Positions 26,122 through 32,961 of a DNA stretch of 32,961 bases are shown piece by piece; positions within the stretch are counted from its first letter, which is position 1, and each line of letters opens with the position of its first letter. The stretch is from Flavobacteriales bacterium (GTDB lineage Bacteria; Bacteroidota; Bacteroidia; Flavobacteriales; Flavobacteriaceae). The stretch spans positions 1 to 32,961 of the forward strand of contig JALWFE010000075.1 of assembly GCA_027039975.1 (NCBI GenBank), read 5' to 3'. The position numbers were made by a program, and so were the translations under genes. The notes below the pieces were generated by a model. The model did no database searches. It saw only the letters and a program-made list of their open reading frames with translations, and was not told where the DNA came from.

Positions 26122-26151
26122 CAAAAATAAAAAATTTTTTATATTTTACAA
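26122..26151 (-). promoter_or_regulatory. Promoter of the cas6-csm operon
   Basis: On the minus strand TTG (26149-26151), 19 nt spacing and TATTTTTG (26122-26129) make a canonical Bacteroidota promoter. The cas6 ATG is at 26104, giving a leader of roughly a dozen nucleotides. The whole seven-gene operon can be read from it; gaps between genes are -11 to +12 nt. Confidence 0.7.
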
Positions 26152-26174
26152 CTAAACTTATAAAAAATTATTAA

Positions 26175-26310
26175 CAATGAACTGAGGAATTGAGGAAGTG
26201 AGGAAATGAGGAGTAAGAAGTAGGTCATTGAGTGTCCCGTCACGACGGAGAAGTGACGGGATGTATCGAAATGACCGGGTTGATAAATTGAGGAAATGAG
26301 GAATTGAGGA
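26175..26310. repeat. Satellite plus 59-bp nested hairpin between cas6 and cas1
   Basis: TGAGGAAN octamers flank both sides (26180-26214 and 26287-26310). Between them, 26222-26281 is an inverted, almost identical copy of 3199-3257, with arms GTCCCGTCAC/GTGACGGGA. The insertion occupies most of the space before cas1, where no good -33/-7 promoter for cas1 is visible. Confidence 0.8.
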
Positions 26311-26353
26311 AAGATAATTAAAGTTATAAAAAATCATCAATTCATCAACAAAA

Positions 26354-27331
26354 ATGAAAGTAGTTGTAGAAACTTATGGTGCACAAATATCCATAGAAAC
26401 CGGTGTATTGCAGATAGATGCCGGTGAGTCGCATACCGAAGTGTCATTATTACACGTCACTTCGTTGCATATTCAGACTTCGGCACGTATCAGTTCCGAT
26501 GCGTTGACGGCTTGTATCAAATCGGGTATTCCCGTATATTTTGAAAACGATTTGGAAGTGGAGGCTATGTTGTGGTCACCGTATTACGGTTCTATTGCCA
26601 ATATTCGCAAGAAACAAGCTTTGTTTGCGTTTTCAAAACACAAATATGTTTTGATAAAGCGGTTGTTAATCCGTAAAAATGCGATGCGTGTACGCTTTTT
26701 GCGACAAATAAGCACTATTGAAAAAATACAAGAATATGCCTTAAAAATTGAAGACATTAACAAGATGATTGAAAACGCTCCCGGCAAAGATGCTTATTTG
26801 CGTTCGTTGGAAGGTAATAGTTCCAAAAAATATTTTGAAGCTTATAATTTGTTATTACCGGTGGAGTGGCGGTTTGAAAAACGTACTTATCAAAATACCC
26901 GCGATTTGATTAACAATTTGCTTAATTACGGATACGGTATGCTTTATAAAGAGATTACCAAAGCCTTAATTGTGGCAGGATTGGATCCGGATTTAGGTTT
27001 TTTTCATGCCGCACAATACAATAAGCCCGGATTAAGTTTTGATTTGATAGAACCATACAGGGTTTGGGTGGAAGAACAAGTTTTAAAAACCATAAGAGAT
27101 AAAACATTCAAACAAATACGGAATAAATTGGACGAAAACGGACGTTTAAGTAAAGAAACCAAGCATTTGTTTATAGAAAAAATGACCGGTTTTATGACAC
27201 AAAAGAAAATATTGTGGCAAAAGCGGGTCAAAACGCCGCAAACACATATCCAGTTGGATGCACATCAAGTTGCAAAATATTTATTAAATTTCAGTCTCAA
27301 AGATTTGTTGAAAAGTTTACAAACGGAATAA
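26354..27331 (+). CDS. cas1: Cas1 integrase
   Basis: The 325-aa protein is the catalytic subunit of the spacer-integration complex with Cas2. The three metal-binding residues are present: Glu153 in SLEGNSSKKYF, His218 in LGFFHAAQYNKP and Asp230 in LSFDLIEPYR (with Glu233). The N-terminal beta-domain and C-terminal helical domain are complete and no fusion partner (reverse transcriptase or Cas6) is attached. It points away from the csm operon. Upstream there is only satellite and hairpin repeat, and 109 nt separate it from cas2, so the adaptation genes may have their own weak expression. Confidence 0.97.
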   Translation: MKVVVETYGAQISIETGVLQIDAGESHTEVSLLHVTSLHIQTSARISSDALTACIKSGIPVYFENDLEVEAMLWSPYYGSIANIRKKQALFAFSKHKYVLIKRLLIRKNAMRVRFLRQISTIEKIQEYALKIEDINKMIENAPGKDAYLRSLEGNSSKKYFEAYNLLLPVEWRFEKRTYQNTRDLINNLLNYGYGMLYKEITKALIVAGLDPDLGFFHAAQYNKPGLSFDLIEPYRVWVEEQVLKTIRDKTFKQIRNKLDENGRLSKETKHLFIEKMTGFMTQKKILWQKRVKTPQTHIQLDAHQVAKYLLNFSLKDLLKSLQTE

Positions 27332-27440
27332 ATCATCATTTCATCAATTTTAAAGGTAAATATACGGTATGAAATACAAAACAGTCATTAAAAACGTTGC
27401 TAATCTATGAAGTAGATAAAATCCTCAATTCCTCATTAAT
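27332..27440. other. Gap between cas1 and cas2
   Basis: A 109-nt spacer with no gene. Satellite-like blocks occur at both ends (ATCATTTCATCAAT at 27334 and AATCCTCAATTCCTCATT at 27420). This is wider than the usual cas1-cas2 spacing and looks like repeat insertion. Confidence 0.5.
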
Positions 27441-27743
27441 ATGAAAACCTACATTATATTTTACGATATTACAAACAATAAAAGCCGGAATACGGTAGTC
27501 AAACAGTTGAAACGGGCCGGATTTTACAGGATTCAAAAATCCGTTTTTATGGGTAGTACAACGGCTGAATATTTGCAAGATTTACGGGAATTATTTGATG
27601 TATTGTTGCAAAAAGAAGATGCCGGATTTGATTCGTATATTTTATTACCACTTAACGAGTTGAGTTTGAAACAAATGGAAATTTTGAATTTAAAATTGGA
27701 TATTGATTTGATAACCGGAAAAAAAATTGTTATATTTGTGTGA
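27441..27743 (+). CDS. cas2: Cas2 adaptation protein
   Basis: The 100-aa ferredoxin-like protein begins MKTYIIFYDITNNKSRNTVV, with the conserved Asp9 in the first strand. RIQKSVFMG is the second family motif. It forms the structural dimer between two Cas1 dimers. The stop codon lies 120 nt before the first CRISPR repeat. Confidence 0.97.
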   Translation: MKTYIIFYDITNNKSRNTVVKQLKRAGFYRIQKSVFMGSTTAEYLQDLRELFDVLLQKEDAGFDSYILLPLNELSLKQMEILNLKLDIDLITGKKIVIFV

Positions 27744-27863
27744 AACTTACGTGAAATAGCTCATTGACATAAAAAAAATTTGTATTTTTGCAGTGAAATA
27801 GAATTTGAATCCGGAATGAATCTTTGTATCGTTTTGGTTTTCAATTTTTTATAAAATTTTCCT
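27744..27863 (+). promoter_or_regulatory. CRISPR leader with promoter
   Basis: This AT-rich 120-nt stretch between cas2 and the first repeat has TTGAC (27764) and TATTTTTG (27783-27790), a promoter-like pair with a rather short 16-nt spacing. Transcription would enter the array from the left. The position next to cas2 and opposite the degenerate terminal repeat both mark it as the leader. Confidence 0.65.
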
Positions 27864-30388
27864 CTCCAAACCCCTCTCCAGTTTAAAGAAGGACTAAGAC
27901 GTACTCCGCCTTACAACTGTAAGCATCGTTCAAATCACTCCAAACCCCTCTCCAGTTTAAAGAAGGACTAAGACAATTCTTGATGTTGCCCGCCCTTTCC
28001 AATACTTGCCTCCAAACCCCTCTCCAGTTTAAAGAAGGACTAAGACCAAAACTGGTATGGATGTAGCAAATCAATATGAGTCTCCAAACCCCTCTCCAGT
28101 TTAAAGAAGGACTAAGACTTTATGGCCAGCCTCTTCTAAAGCTTTGATAGAAGATTCTCCAAACCCCTCTCCAGTTTAAAGAAGGACTAAGACATTCGTT
28201 TACTGCTTTGTTTTTTTGCAATACTTCGGTGTCTCCAAACCCCTCTCCAGTTTAAAGAAGGACTAAGACTTTCTTTCATAAGTACATATTTTGTGGTTTG
28301 ATTATCTCCAAACCCCTCTCCAGTTTAAAGAAGGACTAAGACTTATCAATACCGGCTTCTATTTGCTCTTGTGTTACTCTCCAAACCCCTCTCCAGTTTA
28401 AAGAAGGACTAAGACTATAAATACCGAAACGGCAAAAAAAATATTAAAAAATCTCCAAACCCCTCTCCAGTTTAAAGAAGGACTAAGACGCTCTATGAAG
28501 CGAAATCATAACAGTATCATAATCTCTCCAAACCCCTCTCCAGTTTAAAGAAGGACTAAGACGATTTTTTGTGTTTTCATTTTGCTATTTTTTTTATTCT
28601 CCAAACCCCTCTCCAGTTTAAAGAAGGACTAAGACTATGTATGAAACTAATTTTACAAGTGCTTTATCTTTCTCCAAACCCCTCTCCAGTTTAAAGAAGG
28701 ACTAAGACATACCCGGCACTCGTTTGTTGGCTATTTCGTAATTCTCCAAACCCCTCTCCAGTTTAAAGAAGGACTAAGACTTTTTTTAATGTTTTCAATT
28801 TGTCGGACATAACTGAACTCCAAACCCCTCTCCAGTTTAAAGAAGGACTAAGACTGAATTAGAGAAGCATCAGCCGGACGATATTTTCTCCAAACCCCTC
28901 TCCAGTTTAAAGAAGGACTAAGACTTTACCGGTATGCCTGTGTGGTAAGCTTTGATTTCTCCAAACCCCTCTCCAGTTTAAAGAAGGACTAAGACAATAT
29001 ATCAATGAGCAACAAAAATCGTTATTTTTTACCTCCAAACCCCTCTCCAGTTTAAAGAAGGACTAAGACAATTTTTATCATTTTTGATAATTTGGCATAC
29101 TATTTCTCCAAACCCCTCTCCAGTTTAAAGAAGGACTAAGACTGAAAATTGACATAATAATAAATGGAAAATTTTATACTCCAAACCCCTCTCCAGTTTA
29201 AAGAAGGACTAAGACACGATTGATGATTTTCAAATTTTACATATCGGGCACTCCAAACCCCTCTCCAGTTTAAAGAAGGACTAAGACAAAGGTTTCGACC
29301 TTGTTTCTTTAACAAATCGAACTCCAAACCCCTCTCCAGTTTAAAGAAGGACTAAGACTGAGAAAAAAGTGGTGAAAATGGCGATTTTTGGCGCTCCAAA
29401 CCCCTCTCCAGTTTAAAGAAGGACTAAGACTACCCCAACACACGTCTGGCACTGCGGTATTGATACTCCAAACCCCTCTCCAGTTTAAAGAAGGACTAAG
29501 ACGATAAAAAGATGGTTGTAAAAAATAGTTGTAAAAACTCCAAACCCCTCTCCAGTTTAAAGAAGGACTAAGACTCTTTATAAGTGGCGTTTACCCACCC
29601 GCCATCTACAATCTCCAAACCCCTCTCCAGTTTAAAGAAGGACTAAGACGCACCAACAACGGGGTTGTTGTCCTCATCAATTATTTTCTCCAAACCCCTC
29701 TCCAGTTTAAAGAAGGACTAAGACTTTTATTACCTTTGCAAATAAGAAAGCCGGCAGTGGTTCTCCAAACCCCTCTCCAGTTTAAAGAAGGACTAAGACA
29801 CTTTCCTTTTTTCATCTGGTAATTGTCTTAAAAATTCTCCAAACCCCTCTCCAGTTTAAAGAAGGACTAAGACTTTACTGAATTTGGCTTTTATTTCTGC
29901 TTTTTTTCCCTCCAAACCCCTCTCCAGTTTAAAGAAGGACTAAGACTGCCTGATATTATCTTTTGTTATTCCTTGATAATAACTCCAAACCCCTCTCCAG
30001 TTTAAAGAAGGACTAAGACATTATTGAAAGCTGACCGGATATTCACCGATAAACTTCTCCAAACCCCTCTCCAGTTTAAAGAAGGACTAAGACTTTCCCT
30101 CATCTTGTAATTTAGCCAATCGTCCGGTGCTCCAAACCCCTCTCCAGTTTAAAGAAGGACTAAGACTTCCGTTTAAAAATCTGGTCTCTTTTTTCATTTT
30201 TTTCTCCAAACCCCTCTCCAGTTTAAAGAAGGACTAAGACAAAATATTCCCCAATCCGCTACCGTTTAATTGAAAATTCTCCAAACCCCTCTCCAGTTTA
30301 AAGAAGGACTAAGACCCCGCCACACTTGCCGCACATTCCACCGATTAGGCACTCCAAACCCCTCTCCAGTTTAAAGAAGGACAACTTA
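27864..30388 (+). CRISPR. CRISPR array, 35 repeats and 34 spacers
   Basis: The 37-nt repeat starts CTCCAAACCCC and ends GAAGGACTAAGAC. First repeats start at 27864, 27938, 28010 and 28082; the last at 30352. Thirty-four copies look identical by eye. The last keeps only its first 31 nt (to 30382) and then diverges, which marks the trailer end. Spacers are 33-39 nt, the variable length usual for type III. The repeat has little self-complementarity beyond TTTAAA. If read on the plus strand, Cas6 would leave a 5' tag such as ACTAAGAC, so crRNAs would carry the plus-strand spacer sequence. No spacer duplicates were noticed. Confidence 0.98.
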
Positions 30389-30692
30389 TTTCAGATTTCA
30401 GATTTTCGATTTCAGATTTCAGATTTCAATGGTCGCTGAGTGATTTTGCGAAGTATGAGCAAAATTGTATCGAAGCGCAGATTTCAGATTTTTTTTAACC
30501 ACATAAGGCACATAAGGACACATAAGATTTTGGATTAGCGATTTACGATTTTAGAAAAGGTCTCTGATCCTGTCGGAGAGAGGTTATTGAGCTAGTCGAA
30601 AAAAAGATATTCGATTTATTATCTTGCTATTCCGATAGCCGTCGGAGGCGTTGATTTGGTCTATTAGCAATTTGTTGAGATTTGTAGAAAGT
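30389..30692. repeat. Repeat patchwork after the array
   Basis: There is no gene in these 304 nt. They start with tandem GATTTCA/TTTCAGAT copies (30390-30430 and 30478-30492), then a dispersed repeat at 30431-30477 (GGTCGCTGAGTGA to GTATCGAAGCG, related to 3259-3315), and then triplicated ACATAAGG (30502-30526). Further on is GGTCTCTGATCCTGTCGGAG, a worn relative of the same repeat family. Confidence 0.65.
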
Positions 30693-32105
30693 TTATTTCA
30701 ATTGATTATTAATAAGATAATCAAAATATTCTTGAAGTTCTTCTCCCAATATATTGGGGTTAATTTTATATTTACTAAAAAGCTTTTGTTCCGATTCTTT
30801 TTGATTATTCAACAAAGCTTTTTCTTGTTTGGCTATTCTTTGCTTTCGTTTTTTAATCCGGGAAGCGTATTTCTTATCGATTTTCCGGGCATCTTTGGTA
30901 AATGTATAGAAAAAATGTTTTCTATCCGGCTTCTGTCTATGCTTATCAAAATGATGTTGTAAAGCCTCTTGATAACCGGAAAAAGTATGTAAATCGTTTG
31001 AAAAACTTCCGATTCCGTTATATAAAGGTACAAAAGTATGGGAACAAGGATGCACAAATGAAATCCAAATAGGTGTCAATACAACGGGGACATAATCGCG
31101 AAGTTGTGTTACAAAACCGTATTGGGTACTTTGTGCACAAATAGCTCTATGTGTTTCATGTGGCGAACCCAAAGTGTAATCTTTGCTTTTATCCAAGTCC
31201 GTTCCTTCAAAGTGCGAACGTAAAACCCTAAACAAATCCGGTAATTTGATTAAATCTTTAGAATAAAATGAAAAAGGCAATGTATCGGTAATAGCGTATT
31301 TGGTATCGGCCAACCTGTTGATAGCATCCCAATGGCGTTCTATATTTACCGGATGTTTCAAACTTACAGTATCGGCATAAGCCAGTCTGAAATTAAAACC
31401 GGCGTCATCTCCTTCATACCAGTGCCGTTTACGGGCATAATCAATGAGATCATTGGAACCGTAAAAATTTAATGTATCTTTCAAATCGACTTTTCCAATC
31501 GTATAATAGTTAGGAATTATAGCCACTTTATCATCGGGGACACGTTGTGCCACCCAGTGTTTGCCATTTACCGCCGCCAGCATCCAAGCTTCGTTTTTAT
31601 CAGCAATACTATATGTGCGTCCGGAAGAGGCATAACCGTATTTTTCAATCAATTTGCCTCCTATTTTGACCGCTTCACGTGCCGTTTTTGCCTGCAAAGC
31701 AATCGCTCTACGCAACCAATATCCAATACCGCCATCTGTTAAGTCTGGTTGATCTTCTCTTGAACGACAAGCATCGGAAACAATAGTAACGCCGTATTCA
31801 TTTTGATAAGAATCGGAAAATTCCATACCGGGCATTTCTATCCAAACCATCGCAAATGTAGTAGGAGAGAGGCGTAATGTTCCGCCGTTTTTCATTTTTA
31901 TTTCTATGGAATCCTTATTTTCAACACGCGGTACTTTGTACAAATTAACGGTTTGTTTACCACCGTCATCTTCGTTGTGTGCCAACATTACGGATTCGTC
32001 ATCCGTAGCATATTTACCTGCCAATACCGTAAAACAATTAAAATTGTCTTGTGCTGAAATCTGAAAAAAAATAAAAAAAAGAGTAGTAAAAATAAAAGAT
32101 TTCAT
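30693..32105 (-). CDS. Secreted C69 family dipeptidase
   Basis: The 470-aa protein has a signal peptide (KSFIFTTLFFIFFQISAQ) directly followed by the family N-terminus DNFNCFTVLAGKYATDDESV. Cys24 is the expected nucleophile of N-terminal-nucleophile-type C69 peptidases; here processing after the signal would need a few residues more to expose it. AHNEDDGG and GVTIVSDACRSRED are further family-like segments, as is the GYWLRRAIALQAKTAREAV region. The C-terminal 60 residues are Lys/Glu-rich and coiled-coil-like. It probably digests peptides in the periplasm or outside. Upstream on the minus strand TAAATTTG (32128-32135) is a plausible -7 box. Confidence 0.9.
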   Translation of the reverse strand: MKSFIFTTLFFIFFQISAQDNFNCFTVLAGKYATDDESVMLAHNEDDGGKQTVNLYKVPRVENKDSIEIKMKNGGTLRLSPTTFAMVWIEMPGMEFSDSYQNEYGVTIVSDACRSREDQPDLTDGGIGYWLRRAIALQAKTAREAVKIGGKLIEKYGYASSGRTYSIADKNEAWMLAAVNGKHWVAQRVPDDKVAIIPNYYTIGKVDLKDTLNFYGSNDLIDYARKRHWYEGDDAGFNFRLAYADTVSLKHPVNIERHWDAINRLADTKYAITDTLPFSFYSKDLIKLPDLFRVLRSHFEGTDLDKSKDYTLGSPHETHRAICAQSTQYGFVTQLRDYVPVVLTPIWISFVHPCSHTFVPLYNGIGSFSNDLHTFSGYQEALQHHFDKHRQKPDRKHFFYTFTKDARKIDKKYASRIKKRKQRIAKQEKALLNNQKESEQKLFSKYKINPNILGEELQEYFDYLINNQLK

Positions 32106-32230
32106 CTGGATGATTTTGGATTGGTAACAAATTTACAAAAAAGCTTTGAATATTAAAATTGTAATAAAATCTCTTTTTTACAAATATGCTACTCAATATT
32201 TTGAAACAAATTCTTTTGTTTCTCTAATCA

Positions 32231-32630
32231 TAATATCTCACCTACGGTTTTTCTTTTGTTTTATCTTCATTGTCAATCTATAATCATATCTCCCTACGGG
32301 GTTTAACTGTTTTTCTTTATTATGCATCTACAAAGGTATCGCACCTACGGCGCTCAATGGAATTTTCATCAATGTTTTCATCTACAAAGGTATCGCACCT
32401 ATGGTGCTCAATGGTATTTTTTTGTTTCAATATCAGCTCCGTAGGAGTGACCCGTTAGTAGCAAACAGGATTGGTGAAAAAACATAAGCCCCGTAGGGGC
32501 GACCCAAAAACAGTTCAAATGATTTAAATTGATACCAAACAGGTCACCCCTACGGGGTTTTATTGTCCTGTACGATATTATATGCTACTAACAGGACGCA
32601 CCTAAAGGCGCTCAATGGAATTCTCATTAT
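32231..32630. repeat. Cluster of REP-like palindromic units (cluster 2)
   Basis: At least six units of the family seen at 10690-10885. Direct: TCGCACCTACGGCGCTCAAT (near 32339) and TCGCACCTATGGTGCTCAAT (near 32393), each after CATCTACAAAGGTA. Inverted: AGCTCCGTAGGAGTGACC (near 32434) and GCCCCGTAGGGGCGACC (near 32488). Direct: AGGTCACCCCTACGGGGTTT (near 32542) and CTACTAACAGGACGCACC (near 32585). The region 32106-32824 has no gene. Confidence 0.8.
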
Positions 32631-32652
32631 TGTTTTCATCAACAAAATATTA

Positions 32653-32690
32653 GCCACGAATACACGAATAAATATTAGTGAATTAGTGGC
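32653..32690. repeat. Imperfect 18-bp inverted repeat, dispersed motif
   Basis: GCCACGAATACACGAATA pairs with TATTAGTGAATTAGTGGC at about 14 of 18 positions with a 2-nt loop. Half-units of the same motif stand at 14621 (GCCACTAATTCACTGATG) and 18098 (GCCATTAATTCACGAATG). Confidence 0.65.
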
Positions 32691-32788
32691 TGAAAAAACT
32701 CAAATATAATAATAACGAAATTATTATATGAAGCAGTAAACAAACATCAAAGAACTGAATATACTTTGAAACGCAACTTTCAACTTTC

Positions 32789-32820
32789 GGTCACTGAGCC
32801 TGTCGAAGTGTAACTTTCAA
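32789..32820. repeat. Dispersed repeat, 32 nt, copy near purB
   Basis: This is the inverted copy of 15533-15564 (one mismatch). It begins GGTCACTGAGCCTGTCGAAG and ends just 4 nt before the purB stop codon, so it sits immediately behind that gene. Confidence 0.7.
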
Positions 32821-32824
32821 CTAA

Positions 32825-32961
32825 TTAAATGCCTGTATAATTCTGCGGTGTAATCCGGCGTAATTCGTCTTTAACTACATCACTGACTTGCAAACTGTCG
32901 ATAAATATTTGAATACGTTTTTGATCGATTTTCTCATTGGTGCGGGTCAATTCCTTCAAGG
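32825..32961 (-). CDS. purB: Adenylosuccinate lyase, C-terminal 45 residues (partial)
   Basis: Only the 3' end of the gene is inside the window; the rest lies to the right. The visible peptide reads LKELTRTNEKIDQKRIQIFI, then DSLQVSDVVKDELRRITPQN and YTGI before the stop. This matches the C-terminus of Bacteroidota adenylosuccinate lyase, with the typical ELTR.NEKID and ITP.NYTG endings. The enzyme acts twice in purine synthesis, releasing fumarate from SAICAR and adenylosuccinate. The catalytic residues are outside the window. Confidence 0.82.
   Translation of the reverse strand, partial: LKELTRTNEKIDQKRIQIFIDSLQVSDVVKDELRRITPQNYTGI

Noticed and set aside
26158-26340. 60-aa minus-strand frame between cas6 and cas1
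   Set aside because: It is made of satellite and hairpin repeat sequence.
26354-27331. Cas1 fused to a reverse transcriptase, which would explain the coding-strand bias of spacers
   Set aside because: Cas1 is of normal single-domain length (325 aa) and no reverse transcriptase motif (such as YADD) occurs nearby.
27883-29327. Minus-strand frames inside the array with repeated LSPSLNWRGVW peptides
   Set aside because: They are translations of the CRISPR repeat itself and change with every spacer; not genes.
27864-30388. Type II or type I assignment of the array
   Set aside because: No cas9, cas3 or Cascade genes are present; all neighbours are Csm, and spacer length spread fits type III.
32270-32458. 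62-aa plus-strand frame with repeated STKVSHL
   Set aside because: The repetition comes from the REP-like units; not a gene.

Overview
The window is low-GC DNA from a member of the Bacteroidota. Several independent signs agree: a secreted protein with a type IX secretion (T9SS) C-terminal sorting domain, promoters of the TTG-N19/20-TAnnTTTG form, a panD plus flippase-like pair, VPS10/BNR and TolB-like secreted propellers, a C69 dipeptidase, and the C-terminus of adenylosuccinate lyase ending in ITPQNYTGI. I cannot assign a genus.

Left part (1-9437, all minus strand): a tightly coupled trio (dCMP deaminase, S41 C-terminal processing protease, LuxE-like acyl-protein synthetase), a 1083-aa secreted Asp-box propeller, a 631-aa cytosolic protein resembling DUF505, and a CvpA-like membrane protein. 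Middle part (9522-18031, plus strand): a TolB-like lipoprotein, a repeat-rich gap with a 200-bp MITE-like element, panD with a flippase-like membrane protein, a T9SS cargo protein, an alpha/beta hydrolase, and dnaK behind an elaborate non-coding region (90-bp triple tandem repeat, 16-bp hairpin, sigma54-like site). One small unrecognised gene (11205-11468) faces the other way.

Right part (18170-30388): a complete type III-A CRISPR-Cas locus. A minus-strand operon reads cas6-cas10(csm1)-csm2-csm3-csm4-csm5-csm6 from one well-formed promoter at 26122-26151. The adaptation genes cas1 and cas2 point the other way, and beyond cas2 lie an AT-rich leader and an array of 35 repeats (37 nt) and 34 spacers (33-39 nt). 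Cas10 keeps both its HD motif and the GGDD cyclase motif, Csm3 keeps its RNA-cleaving Asp, and Csm6 has a CARF-like GGT motif and a HEPN R-X4-H motif. The locus therefore looks fully functional: Cas6 processes crRNA, the Csm complex binds and cuts target RNA, Cas10 makes cyclic oligoadenylate, and Csm6 becomes an activated RNase. The reverse complements of many spacers read like protein, which fits crRNAs antisense to phage mRNA.

The last part (30389-32961) holds repeat patchwork, a secreted C69 dipeptidase, a cluster of REP-like palindromes and the truncated purB end.

I see no clearly new gene system. The least explained material is the dispersed repeat network: an octanucleotide satellite (TGAGGAAN), a 59-bp nested hairpin present beside the deaminase gene and again beside cas1, REP-like units in two clusters, the MITE, and the dnaK upstream region.
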